Below are positions 20,029 to 29,430 of a stretch of DNA of 64,000 bases, piece after piece. The position numbers and the translations under genes are program-made. Below the pieces are notes generated by a model. The model had not been told where the DNA came from, made no database searches, and saw nothing but the letters and a program-made list of their open reading frames with translations. The stretch comes from Enterobacteriaceae bacterium (GTDB taxonomy: Bacteria > Pseudomonadota > Gammaproteobacteria > Enterobacterales > Enterobacteriaceae): the NCBI GenBank assembly GCA_031261005.1, contig JAISKF010000017.1:1-64000 (forward strand), written 5' to 3'. Within the stretch, counting starts at the first letter, position 1; the number at the start of each line of letters is the position of its first letter.

Positions 20029-22158
20029 TTATTTAGAACCTTTCAGGATCTTAACTTTATAACGACCATCATCTTGACGGTAAGCGCCGTGAATATCCGT
20101 TTCAAATCCTGGATAATGTGCACCGATTTCGCACAGCATCATCAGGAAGTCAAGAATCGGACGGCTTTCTTCCGTGATCATTTCACCAGGCATAACTAAA
20201 GGAACTCCCGGTGGGTATGGCAGGATCATATTCGCATTGATTTTGCCAACCATCTCTTCGAGGTAACAATCTTCGATTTCGCCTCTCAGTTCTTTTTGGA
20301 AAGCAACACTTGGCTTCATTACCATTGTTGGCAGCACTTCAAACGCACTGAACATCAGCTCTGGTAAGTTGTGTTTACAGGTCAGTTTGTGAATACCTTG
20401 AGCCAGTTCTTGAATACGCATACCTTCGTAGAATGAAGGATCATTTGCATAAACACTTGGCAGAACCTCTTTAACGAACGCATTGTTATCATACATTTCT
20501 TTAAAGTCGTTCAGACCACGGATTAAGCTCATTGCTTTGGTATCATCAATACCGATGCTGAACAGAACCAGAATGTTATAAGTACCCGTTTTTTCAACGA
20601 TTACACCGCGATCATCTAAGAATTTAGAGACCAGAGATGCAGGAATACCTGTTTCTTCTAGCTGACCGTTTTTGTTTAATCCCGGAGTCAACAAAGTAAC
20701 TTTGATTGGATCAAGGTACATGTGCTGCGCGTCGATGTCTTTGAAACCATGCCATTGAGCATCTTTTTTCAGCTCCCAGCATTCAACGGTATCAACACTT
20801 TCTGGCTGCCAAACATTGAAGTACCAGCTATCACAAGCGGCGCTGCGTTGTTTGATCTCTTTTCTGAATTTGATCGCACGATCGATAGAATCCTGAATCA
20901 AACGTTTACCGGCATTACCTCTCACCATTGCTGCTGCCATTTCGGTAGAAGCAACCACACCGTAGTGCGGAGAAGTTGAAGTGTGCATCATGTATGCTTC
21001 GCTGAAAGTCTCAACGTTGATGTCACCTTTAACGTGGATCATTGAGGCTTGAGAGAATGCAGCCAGTAATTTATGAGTAGATTGGGTTTCATAAATCACT
21101 TTATTTAGGACACGTTTACCACCCATACCCGTTTTACCGTCGTAAATTGGGCTGAAGTTAGTATAAGGAACCCATGCAGAGTCAAAGTGGATAGATTTAA
21201 CATCTAACGTATCTTTGATTTTGTTGGTGTTATACAGCAAACCATCATAAGTTGAGTTGGTGATAACAGCATGAACTGGCCATTCTGCACCCTGAGTTGC
21301 TTTCACTTTAGCTTCAATTGATGCACGAGTGAATTCAGACTCAGGAATACCACCTAAAATACCGTAAGCATTACGAGTAGGTTTCAGATAAATCGGTATA
21401 ATATCGCTCATCATTAACAGATGAGTTAATGATTTATGGCAGTTCCGGTCGATCAGCGCAGTACAACCGGCTGGTACAGAGAACTGACCAACGATTTTGT
21501 TCGCGGTAGAAGTACCGTTAGTAACGATATAGCTGCGATCAGCATTGAAAGTTTCAGCAATATATTTTTCTGCTTCGCCATGAGGACCTGAGTGATCCAG
21601 CAGTGAACCTAATTCGCCAACAGAGATAGAAATATCTGATTTCATGGTATTTTCACCATAGAAATCATAGAAAATGCTACCTACTGGTGATTTCTGATAT
21701 GCCGTACCGCCCATGTGACCTGGTGTACAGAAAGTATATTTATCTTCTTCGACATATTTGAACAGTGCTTTAGTCAATGGCGGCATGATGGCATCAACGT
21801 ATTCGTTGACCGCTTTACCGATTTTATTGACCACTTCAATTTCAGAATACAGGCTGCAATCAATGAATTGTGCGTGATCACCGACTACGCTGAAATCAAA
21901 TTCATTATTAAAATCGTTAGTTTTTAATAAGAACATTGGCAGATATTCATTCAGATCAACAATTTCTTTTGCCAGTTTGCAGCTAAATAAATCGTACTCA
22001 AACAATACAGAAGCAATGCGCGCATTGTTTTTAACGATGGTCATCAATTTGTCTGAGTTATCAACAAATTCGACAAAATAACCTTCACTTTCCAGTACCG
22101 ATGACAAGTTTTCGATAAAATCGTTTTTTGCTTTACAACCAATTAACACCGTATTCAT
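20029..22158 (-). CDS. cadA: Inducible lysine decarboxylase CadA
   Basis: CadA decarboxylates lysine to cadaverine with PLP and consumes a proton, giving acid resistance. The 709 residues compare with 715 in E. coli. An N-terminal receiver-like wing domain (about 1-125) is followed by the PLP core with TFCTPGHMGGTAYQKSPVG, HFDSAWVPYTNFSP and the PLP lysine in ETQSTHKLLAAF. The C-terminal block INANMILPYPPGVPLVMPGE is also kept. HVKGDINVETFSEAYMMHT favours lysine over ornithine decarboxylase. It lies 38 bases after cadB and has its own terminator. No cadC activator is in the window. Confidence 0.95.
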   Translation of the reverse strand: MNTVLIGCKAKNDFIENLSSVLESEGYFVEFVDNSDKLMTIVKNNARIASVLFEYDLFSCKLAKEIVDLNEYLPMFLLKTNDFNNEFDFSVVGDHAQFIDCSLYSEIEVVNKIGKAVNEYVDAIMPPLTKALFKYVEEDKYTFCTPGHMGGTAYQKSPVGSIFYDFYGENTMKSDISISVGELGSLLDHSGPHGEAEKYIAETFNADRSYIVTNGTSTANKIVGQFSVPAGCTALIDRNCHKSLTHLLMMSDIIPIYLKPTRNAYGILGGIPESEFTRASIEAKVKATQGAEWPVHAVITNSTYDGLLYNTNKIKDTLDVKSIHFDSAWVPYTNFSPIYDGKTGMGGKRVLNKVIYETQSTHKLLAAFSQASMIHVKGDINVETFSEAYMMHTSTSPHYGVVASTEMAAAMVRGNAGKRLIQDSIDRAIKFRKEIKQRSAACDSWYFNVWQPESVDTVECWELKKDAQWHGFKDIDAQHMYLDPIKVTLLTPGLNKNGQLEETGIPASLVSKFLDDRGVIVEKTGTYNILVLFSIGIDDTKAMSLIRGLNDFKEMYDNNAFVKEVLPSVYANDPSFYEGMRIQELAQGIHKLTCKHNLPELMFSAFEVLPTMVMKPSVAFQKELRGEIEDCYLEEMVGKINANMILPYPPGVPLVMPGEMITEESRPILDFLMMLCEIGAHYPGFETDIHGAYRQDDGRYKVKILKGSK

Positions 22159-22196
22159 TGTTAATCCTCTCTTTATATATATCTATATGAATTCAA

Positions 22197-23516
22197 TTAA
22201 TTAGCGCTTTTCGCTTCGCCTTCTTTTTTACCCAGTTTGTGGGAATAGAAAGCAAAGATGGCTAATGAAACAATAATTGTTGCGGTAATCTGGTAGTGCT
22301 CTGCACCGGCTAATGCGATAAAGCAGAACAACATTGCGAAGACTGAAATGATGATGCTGAATACACTCTTCGTGGTCATGCCTTCAAATCTAACCAAGTC
22401 AATTGCTGAGTAGAAGTAAGGAAGCATGGTTAACATTACCGCGATGCTGGTTAACTGAGTAAATAAGTCAGAAGCATTTGAACCGCTGGCACTTAACACA
22501 GTGATGGCAATCATTAACAGAGTCATCATGATTGATGCCACGATTAAGCCTTTTTTAGGCACATCGTTTTTATCAACTTCACCGAATAATTTAGGGAAGT
22601 TGCCGTCTAATGCCGCACGACGACCGGCTTGACCAACCAACATCATCCAAGAACCTAATGAAGTTAAGCAAGCAATAGCAGTAAAGGCAGAAACGAATGG
22701 TGTAGCCCATTCACCCACCATTTTTGAAGCACTGATAGCAAATGGCGCACCAGAAGAAGCAACGACTTCATTCGGGAACATACCGGCGATAGCTTGAGAT
22801 GCCAGAATATAAACGATACCGGCAAGTGCTGTACCCAGCAGCGTTGCTAACGGTACGGTTCTTTGTGGGTTATCAACTAAGCCACTACTGACTGATGCAG
22901 ATTCAACACCAACGAATGCCCATAAGCACAGCAATACAGAGTTGATAACCGCTTTGCTGCTGTTAACTGATGTGTCGGCGATCCAGTTAGCTTTGTAAAC
23001 TTCAACATCAAACCAGCCCCAGCCGAAAATCGCAGTACCGATAACAGGGATCAGAACTAACACTAAACCGATAGACGTTAAGCGGCTTACCCATGCACCA
23101 CCGAGCAGGTTAACAAAGGTAAAGAGCCAAACCATAGCAATACTGGCAATCGCTGCCGGAATTGGTTGGTTCAGAATTGGAAAGAAAACAGACATATACG
23201 CAACAGCAGTAATGGCAATCGCTAAGTTACCAATCCAGTTTGCGTGATAGTACATTACCGATGTCTGATGCCCTAAAATAGGAGCAACTTCACCGGCATA
23301 AGCGATAGGTCCACCCTCTTGCGGATTTTTTGTCCCTAAACGCGCAAAAACATAAGCCAATGCCATTGCACCGACCATGGCAATAATCCAACCATAGATC
23401 GCGATCGAACCAATTTTTGCAAGACTAGCTGGCAATAAAGCGATGCCACTCCCCATCATGTTACCGGCTACCACCGCAATACAAGTGATTAGCCCGATCT
23501 TCTTCGGTGTACTCAT
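22197..23516 (-). CDS. cadB: Lysine/cadaverine antiporter CadB
   Basis: CadB exchanges external lysine for cadaverine across the inner membrane. The 439 residues and about 12 hydrophobic segments fit the basic amino acid/polyamine antiporter (APC) family. The N-terminal GNMMGSGIALLPASLAKIGS is the typical substrate-binding stretch, and YHANWIGNLAIA and LWAFVGVESASVSSGLV are also characteristic. It is the promoter-proximal gene of cadBA. The gap upstream of it is 591 bases and includes a MITE relic. Confidence 0.94.
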   Translation of the reverse strand: MSTPKKIGLITCIAVVAGNMMGSGIALLPASLAKIGSIAIYGWIIAMVGAMALAYVFARLGTKNPQEGGPIAYAGEVAPILGHQTSVMYYHANWIGNLAIAITAVAYMSVFFPILNQPIPAAIASIAMVWLFTFVNLLGGAWVSRLTSIGLVLVLIPVIGTAIFGWGWFDVEVYKANWIADTSVNSSKAVINSVLLCLWAFVGVESASVSSGLVDNPQRTVPLATLLGTALAGIVYILASQAIAGMFPNEVVASSGAPFAISASKMVGEWATPFVSAFTAIACLTSLGSWMMLVGQAGRRAALDGNFPKLFGEVDKNDVPKKGLIVASIMMTLLMIAITVLSASGSNASDLFTQLTSIAVMLTMLPYFYSAIDLVRFEGMTTKSVFSIIISVFAMLFCFIALAGAEHYQITATIIVSLAIFAFYSHKLGKKEGEAKSAN

Positions 23517-23845
23517 TCTTATAACCCCTTGATTTTATATATCAAATAAAAAAAACACTGTAAGAAACTGTTAGCTTACAAATAATCTATGTAGCGATAT
23601 TAGATCAACTAATAATATTATGCTCATTATTCCTATATTAATTATACTAATAATGCGATCGCCATCAAAAATCAGGCTAATGTATAGACAAGAGTTATTT
23701 TTATGTGAGGTAGATCAATATTGGTTGATAACGAAAGGAATACGAGCGCAAATGCAGCATGAAATCATGTTTGATTTTCAAACAAATCAATAATAAACAA
23801 TATATTAGCAATGATTGTTTTCGCGCATGTATATTTATTAACTAA

Positions 23846-23947
23846 CCTGAGATTTGGCGAGCAGCAGATTGCTAATTTTACGAAAAATCACATAATTATT
23901 TGAAATTTATCGTAATAATATAACTGCTTATCCGAATCTCAGGTTAA
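23846..23947. repeat. Short MITE-like element with near-perfect terminal inverted repeats
   Basis: The left end TAACCTGAGATTTGGCGA and right end TATCCGAATCTCAGGTTA are inverted copies of each other. The inside holds arm sequence (TTTTACGAAAAATCACATAATT and AAATTTATCGTAATAATATA) that is itself self-complementary, while the GC-rich core is gone. It lies in the 591-base gap between argP and cadB; I see nothing else there beyond AT-rich promoter-like sequence near cadB. Confidence 0.7.
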
Positions 23948-24062
23948 CTGCGTGTTATGAGTATGGCGAGTATTTTTGAGCTGGCAGGAAAAATATGGGT
24001 CACGAAAGTACCTGAACCTCAAACTACTTTTTGTGACCATAAGAAAGGAAAAAGATGAAAGA

Positions 24063-24095
24063 CAAAAAACAGCCAGCGGCTAGAACCTAACCGCT
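24063..24095 (-). terminator. Intrinsic terminator downstream of argP
   Basis: On the minus strand AGCGGTTA pairs with TAGCCGCT around GGTTC, followed by GGCTGTTTTTTG. It is 12 bases after the argP stop. Confidence 0.7.
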
Positions 24096-24107
24096 CTGTT
24101 CAACAAC

Positions 24108-24995
24108 TTAATTGTTGAGTACTGAATTGGCATATTGGACGATGCAGTGTGACATCTTTTTAATCGTTTCTGATTCCGGTAAATACCGATGCCAGTACAA
24201 TTTTTTATGCTGTACCAAATTTGGCACTAAATTGATAATTTTACCGGAAGCGAGTTCTTCCTTAATCTGCTGCTTAGAAATCATGCAACATGCTGAATCT
24301 TGTAAAATTAATTTAATATAAGCCTCAGAAGATCCAACAATATGACAAGGCAAACTGCCCGGCGTTAAGCCAAAATATTGTTGTAAAAATGAGTGGTGCA
24401 TATCTGATGTAAAATCAAACGCTACAATTGGCGTTTTTAGTAACGCATCTTGTGTTACGCCTTTTGGAAAATATTTTTCAGCAAAAGAGGGAGTAGAAAC
24501 AAAGATGTAATCCAGTGTGCCGAGTAAATCACAGCGGCCACCGATAATGGGTAATGGCTGTAAGCTGATTGCGCCAACCACTTCACCGCGGATTAAATAA
24601 TCTAATGTCCGGCTTTCATCATCAGTTTTAATATCCAGACGAATTGATGAGTCTTCTAAGAAATCTTTTAATGCTGGCAGTACCCATGTGGCTAATGAGT
24701 CAGCATTCACTGAGATAGGGATATTGAGGGTGTAATGACCATAATCGTTAGAAAACATATCATGTTCAATGAGTTGTACATGATAAAGTAAACCTAATAA
24801 TTTCTCGCCGTATTTCGTTGGTTTTGGCGGAACAGTACGCGTTAATAATAGTGTTCCAACCTGATTTTCTAATTGTTTAACACGCTGTGATACCGCTGAC
24901 TGCGTAATAAACAATTTACTTGCTGCCTTTTCGAAACCTTGCTCCTTGATAATGAGATCAAGGAGCCTTAGTGACTTGTAGTCGATGTTCTTCAT
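24108..24995 (-). CDS. argP: LysR-type regulator of the ArgP (IciA) group
   Basis: E. coli ArgP senses lysine and arginine and controls argO, lysA, dapB and other genes. This 295-residue protein has the same layout: an N-terminal winged helix-turn-helix with AASKLFITQSAVSQRVKQLE, then LLTRTVPPKPTKYGEKLL. The effector domain includes NADSLATWVLPAL and EVVGAISLQPLPI, both close to ArgP. It sits upstream of cadBA on the same strand with its own terminator, in the place where E. coli would have cadC. Control of cadBA or lysS by this protein is inference. It could be a paralogue rather than the main argP. Confidence 0.85.
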   Translation of the reverse strand: MKNIDYKSLRLLDLIIKEQGFEKAASKLFITQSAVSQRVKQLENQVGTLLLTRTVPPKPTKYGEKLLGLLYHVQLIEHDMFSNDYGHYTLNIPISVNADSLATWVLPALKDFLEDSSIRLDIKTDDESRTLDYLIRGEVVGAISLQPLPIIGGRCDLLGTLDYIFVSTPSFAEKYFPKGVTQDALLKTPIVAFDFTSDMHHSFLQQYFGLTPGSLPCHIVGSSEAYIKLILQDSACCMISKQQIKEELASGKIINLVPNLVQHKKLYWHRYLPESETIKKMSHCIVQYANSVLNN

Positions 24996-25064
24996 GTTGT
25001 ACCTGTCATTAGTTTTATTAATTTTAGTTATTTAAAACCATGAAAATTTATAATTTATGGCTTC

Positions 25065-25100
25065 CAAAAAAAAGATAACGATATAAAATCGTTATCTTTT
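25065..25100 (-). terminator. Strong intrinsic terminator downstream of lysS
   Basis: A perfect 13-base inverted repeat (AAAAGATAACGAT at 25070-25082, ATCGTTATCTTTT at 25088-25100) is followed on the minus strand by a run of eight T residues. It lies 43 bases after the lysS stop and separates it from argP. Confidence 0.9.
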
Positions 25101-25142
25101 TTGTTTTAACTAACTAATATTAGAATAATATCAACCAGTTAG

Positions 25143-26657
25143 TTACTCCACTTGTTTCAGTGTTGGGAACAGGATTACGTCTCTGATTGTGTGGCTGTTA
25201 GTCAGCAGCATAACCATACGGTCAATACCGATACCTAAGCCCGCAGTTGGAGGCATACCATATTCCAGTGCAGTAACATAATCTTCGTCATAGAACATTG
25301 CTTCATCATCACCAGCATCTTTCGCTTTAACTTGATCGTTAAATCTTTCTGCCTGATCTTCCGCATCATTTAATTCAGAGAAACCGTTACCGATTTCACG
25401 CGCGCCGATGAAGAATTCAAAACGATCCGTGAACATTGGGTTTTCATCACTGCGTCTGGCAAGCGGTGAAATTTCAGCCGGATATTCAGTGATGAATGTT
25501 GGCTGAACCAAATGTTTTTCTGCAACTTCGTCGAAAATTTCTGCTTGTAAACGACCTAAGCCCCAACTTGCTTCAATTTCAATACCAAGACGATTTGCAA
25601 CAACAGATGCTTTTTCAAAATCAACAATATCTTCCAGAGTGATGCCGTTACCATACTTAACGATAGCTTCACGCATGGTGATTTTTTCGAATGGTTTGCT
25701 GAAATCGAACTGAACATCGCCATATTGAACTAATGGAGAACCCAGTACAGTTGTCGCTACCGTTCTGAACAGATCTTCTGTTAATACAATCAGATCCTTG
25801 TAATCTGCATACGCCATATATAACTCCATCATGGTGAATTCTGGGTTATGGCGCGGTGAGATACCTTCGTTACGGAAGTTTCTGTTAATTTCAAAAACAC
25901 GTTCAAAACCACCAACAACCAATCTTTTCAGGAACAGTTCTGGTGAAATACGTAAATACAGTTCAGCATCTAACGCATTATGGTGAGTGATAAACGGACG
26001 AGCTGACGCACCACCAGGAATGACTTGCATCATTGGGGTTTCAACTTCCATAAAGCCATGTTCAACCATATAGCGTCTGATTTCAGATAAAATCTGTGAA
26101 CGCAGTTTAAATGTAGTATAAGAATCTTCGTTAACGATAAGGTCAACATAACGCTGACGATAGCGCATTTCCTGATCGCTTAAACCGTGGAACTTATCCG
26201 GCAGCGGACGCAATGCTTTAGTCAGCAAGCGAACTTCTTCACAGTGCACAGACAGTTCATTAGTTTTGGTTTTAAACAGCGTACCTTTAACACCAACAAT
26301 ATCACCAATATCTAATTTCTTAATTTCTTCATTATAAACTTGTTCAGAAATTGTATCTTGAGAGATATAAAGCTGAATTTTGCCTTCGTTATCTCTTATT
26401 GTCATAAAAGATGCTTTACCCATAATACGCTTAGTCATAATACGACCAGCAACAACAACATGGATATTTTGTTTAGCCAAAGCCTCTGTATCTAAATTAT
26501 CGTATTTAGCGTGCAGATCTGTAGAAACATTTTCTCTACGGAAATCATTTGGGAAAGCGACTGGCTGATTTTTTCTAATTTGTGAAAGTTTTTCGCGGCG
26601 AACATCTAATTCATTTGTTGTATTTGCCGAACTCTCATTAATGCTATTTTCTGTCAT
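25143..26657 (-). CDS. lysS: Lysyl-tRNA synthetase, class II
   Basis: It charges tRNA-Lys with lysine. The 504 residues equal E. coli LysS/LysU (505). An OB-fold anticodon-binding domain (about 55-150, with [18 protein letters not shown]) precedes the class II catalytic core. Motif 2 is [20 protein letters not shown] and motif 3 is [16 protein letters not shown]. Unlike the usual prfB-lysS operon, no release factor 2 gene precedes it; the upstream 681 bases are gene-free. Its position near cadBA recalls lysU of E. coli, so it may correspond to either paralogue. Confidence 0.96.
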   Translation of the reverse strand: MTENSINESSANTTNELDVRREKLSQIRKNQPVAFPNDFRRENVSTDLHAKYDNLDTEALAKQNIHVVVAGRIMTKRIMGKASFMTIRDNEGKIQLYISQDTISEQVYNEEIKKLDIGDIVGVKGTLFKTKTNELSVHCEEVRLLTKALRPLPDKFHGLSDQEMRYRQRYVDLIVNEDSYTTFKLRSQILSEIRRYMVEHGFMEVETPMMQVIPGGASARPFITHHNALDAELYLRISPELFLKRLVVGGFERVFEINRNFRNEGISPRHNPEFTMMELYMAYADYKDLIVLTEDLFRTVATTVLGSPLVQYGDVQFDFSKPFEKITMREAIVKYGNGITLEDIVDFEKASVVANRLGIEIEASWGLGRLQAEIFDEVAEKHLVQPTFITEYPAEISPLARRSDENPMFTDRFEFFIGAREIGNGFSELNDAEDQAERFNDQVKAKDAGDDEAMFYDEDYVTALEYGMPPTAGLGIGIDRMVMLLTNSHTIRDVILFPTLKQVE

Positions 26658-27338
26658 TTTTTAAAACCTTTAATAGATAAAGAAGATACCGGTCAAACAT
26701 ACATATTATTTTCAGCGATGTAAACTCCAGAATAAGTAAAATTTATAATTATTTATTTCAATTTAAAAAACAATTAGTTACATTGATATTTTATCGACAT
26801 TTTGCCGTTTTTTTAGCTAAATAATCACGCGATCAACTAAATTTCTCTTGTTTTTTCTTTTACTCTATGCGTTTAGATGATACTAACTTAAGATCGTATT
26901 AGTTTTTTTTATAATAGCGCAAAATTGCGTGATGAATTATCTTTCTCTTTAGCGTGAATCACAGTGAACAGAAGAGGCAATAGCGAGTAAATTTGTATGC
27001 AAAATATCCTGTTAATTATCTTTTTTTATATAAACAGCACAACTATATTCCACTTTAATTTATATTTAATATTAGATTAATTTAATAAATTAAATTATTT
27101 ATATAAATTAAATAATTAATCACGAAGTGATGAACAACATATTAAATATAAATTCTTACATCACTAATAATCACGTTAATAGCAAAAACAAATATAGAAA
27201 AACAGGCTGCATATTAAAAATCACATGTTAAATAGCCCAATAGTGACATCAAAAAACGGTTAAAATCCAAGCAATATTAAACATATTCATAAAGATTTTT
27301 CGCCAAAAAAGCAGCCCATTGGACAGAAAAAAAACCGA
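26658..27338. other. Gene-free AT-rich gap between lysS and lplT
   Basis: No convincing reading frame, RNA gene or repeat was seen in this 681-base stretch. It is very AT-rich, with an imperfect AT palindrome around 27080-27120 and long T runs near 26900 and 27020. The part next to 26657 presumably carries the lysS promoter. No prfB remnant was recognised. Confidence 0.5.
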
Positions 27339-28541
27339 TTATGACGTTTTACTTTTTCGCTGAACAAGCCAGAGACGACCAATCGATAATGCCAGTAATC
27401 CGCCGAAAATACAGCCAATGACCAATATTGGTATCGCTAATTTGACCGCCAGTGTATACAACCCCAGCATCAGCAGCATGGCAGCGTTTTCACCGAAATT
27501 TTGTACCGCTACTGCATTGCCAGCTCCAACGGTTTGCTTCCCACGATCTTGTAATAAGGTATTAAGCGGAACAATAAAGAAGCCACCAAAAATACCGATC
27601 AACAGCAAAATGCCATAAGAGAACGCTAAACTGCCTTGCAAAACAAAAACTATCACGCCAATACCGAGCAAAATTCCGGCAGGAATGCAGCGGCTCACCG
27701 TATCAAGCGTGATCCATTTCGCCGCACCCGCCGCTCCGATCACAATACCGACAGCAACCATCGCGTTAAGCATTGTCGGCGTGAGTAATCCATCAATATG
27801 CAGTGCTAACGGTACCCAGAGGATCAGCAAAAAACGCAGCGTAATGCCTGCGCCCCAAAACAAGCTGGTTCCCACCAGTGACATACGCGTGCTTTTATCA
27901 TGCCAGAGCTGAATACAAGAGCCGGAGAAATTCTGCATCATTTGCCGCGCACTCCACACCGCGCCGGAACGCGCTGCCGGTAATTTGGGAATATAGCAGT
28001 TAGCCGCAACCGCACCGAGATAAACGGCACAGCAGATAACCAGCGTCAGATAAGGAGAAATATCCGTTAACCAACCGCCCAACAATGAACCAACTAAGAT
28101 CGCTGCCAGCGTTGATGACTCAATCAGACCATTCGCTTTCACCAGTTGATCGCCGCGCGTCAGCTCACCGAGAATGCCGTATTTTGCCGGAGAATATGCC
28201 GTTGCTCCGATCCCCACTAATGCGTAGCCCAAAAAGGGATCAAGCCCGATCACAATAATTGCTGCACCCAGCAGTTTGATGGCATTAGCAACCATCATCA
28301 CTCTGCCTTTCGAGAAACTATCCGCAACCTGCCCGACAAACGGCGCTAACGCTACATAAGCCACAATAAAGAACATCTGCAATGTGGAATGCGCCCATAG
28401 CGGATAATCTTTCTGGATAAGAATGCCTAATGCAGCAAAAAACAGCGCACTATCACCAAATGCAGAGAGAAATTGAGCGCAGGTAACTGCCACAATACCG
28501 CGGCTCAATAGCGGCTTTGGCGTAACGTCAATCGTTGTCAT
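27339..28541 (-). CDS. lplT: Lysophospholipid transporter LplT
   Basis: LplT flips lysophospholipids across the inner membrane for re-acylation. The 400-residue major-facilitator protein compares with 397 in E. coli. Typical blocks are [18 protein letters not shown] at the first helix, [20 protein letters not shown], and [14 protein letters not shown]. In E. coli it is followed by aas, the acyltransferase that uses its substrate; here the downstream region is empty, so the partner must be elsewhere or missing. Confidence 0.92.
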   Translation of the reverse strand: MTTIDVTPKPLLSRGIVAVTCAQFLSAFGDSALFFAALGILIQKDYPLWAHSTLQMFFIVAYVALAPFVGQVADSFSKGRVMMVANAIKLLGAAIIVIGLDPFLGYALVGIGATAYSPAKYGILGELTRGDQLVKANGLIESSTLAAILVGSLLGGWLTDISPYLTLVICCAVYLGAVAANCYIPKLPAARSGAVWSARQMMQNFSGSCIQLWHDKSTRMSLVGTSLFWGAGITLRFLLILWVPLALHIDGLLTPTMLNAMVAVGIVIGAAGAAKWITLDTVSRCIPAGILLGIGVIVFVLQGSLAFSYGILLLIGIFGGFFIVPLNTLLQDRGKQTVGAGNAVAVQNFGENAAMLLMLGLYTLAVKLAIPILVIGCIFGGLLALSIGRLWLVQRKSKTS

Positions 28542-28723
28542 GGAGATCCACTGGCAATTCAGCTAAATGTGCCGGTATGTTATCGCATTTTTCATCTACC
28601 GATGAGGTAAATTCCCTTACATTTTTTAGGCGTTAATTCGCAAAATTTTTGTCACGCTGTTTATCAAGGTTTAGAGTCGTAGAAATGATGTAAAAACGCG
28701 CAGAATAAGAGACAAGAATAAGA

Positions 28724-28766
28724 GACAAAAAAACGGGGAATGCGTTTTCATCACATTCCCCGTTTT
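28724..28766 (-). terminator. Intrinsic terminator downstream of btuR
   Basis: A perfect 13-base inverted repeat (AAAACGGGGAATG at 28730-28742 and CATTCCCCGTTTT at 28754-28766) is followed on the minus strand by seven T residues. It begins 29 bases after the btuR stop. Confidence 0.92.
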
Positions 28767-28795
28767 AACAAGATCACATCAGTTACAATCAGTAA

Positions 28796-29386
28796 TTACC
28801 AGTCGATACCTTTCTGCGCCTGAATACCGTTATCAAACGCATGTTTGACCGGACGAACTTCACTCACGGTATCTGCAATTTCGATAATATCCCGATGGCA
28901 CGCTCTACCAGTAATGATCACGTTTTGATTCGCAGGGCGATTTTTCAGCGCATCAACAATGTCGTCAAGCTCTAAATAACCGCAAGGGATCATATAAGTC
29001 AGTTCATCAAACACTACTAAATCGTATGATGGATCTGACAGCATACGCTTGCCCTCTTTCCACACTTCTTCAGCAGCGCGCACATCAGCGCCTTTATCCT
29101 GAGTATTCCAGGTAAAACCGGTTGCCATCACATGGAATTCAACGCCATTTTTTTCCAGCAAATTGCGTTCGCCGTTTTCCCATGTACCTTTGATAAATTG
29201 AACAACGCCGACTTTCAGACCATGCCCGACAGCTCTGGCAACCGTACCGAATGCTGCGGTGGATTTACCTTTACCATTACCGGTCAACACGATAAGAATG
29301 CCGCCCGTTTTTGTCGCCGCCGCCACACGTTCTTCGACACGTTCTTTGAGCTGTTGCTGACGCTGTTGATACCGTTCTTCGTTCAT
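28796..29386 (-). CDS. btuR: Cob(I)yrinic acid a,c-diamide adenosyltransferase
   Basis: This CobA/CobO/BtuR-type enzyme attaches the 5'-deoxyadenosyl group to the cobalt of corrinoids, giving adenosylcobalamin, the form used by glutamate mutase. The 196 residues match the E. coli BtuR length. The unusual P-loop GNGKGKST is near residue 36, then FIKGTWENGER and VFDELTYMI. It follows the fumarase gene by 44 bases on the same strand and ends at a strong terminator, so the two are likely co-transcribed. In Salmonella this gene lies outside the cob operon; here it is beside it. Confidence 0.95.
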   Translation of the reverse strand: MNEERYQQRQQQLKERVEERVAAATKTGGILIVLTGNGKGKSTAAFGTVARAVGHGLKVGVVQFIKGTWENGERNLLEKNGVEFHVMATGFTWNTQDKGADVRAAEEVWKEGKRMLSDPSYDLVVFDELTYMIPCGYLELDDIVDALKNRPANQNVIITGRACHRDIIEIADTVSEVRPVKHAFDNGIQAQKGIDW

Positions 29387-29430
29387 ACTGATGTTCCTTA
29401 TTATTGGATCAGTGTTGAATCAGAATACTT

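Noticed and set aside
20029-22158. Ornithine decarboxylase (SpeF) with PotE
   Set aside because: Length, the active-site surroundings and the C-terminal block match CadA more closely, and the partner matches CadB.
24056-24090. Eleven-codon plus-strand leader peptide (MKDKKQPAART) with a good ribosome binding site
   Set aside because: There is no plus-strand gene behind it, and the sequence is better explained as the argP terminator on the other strand.
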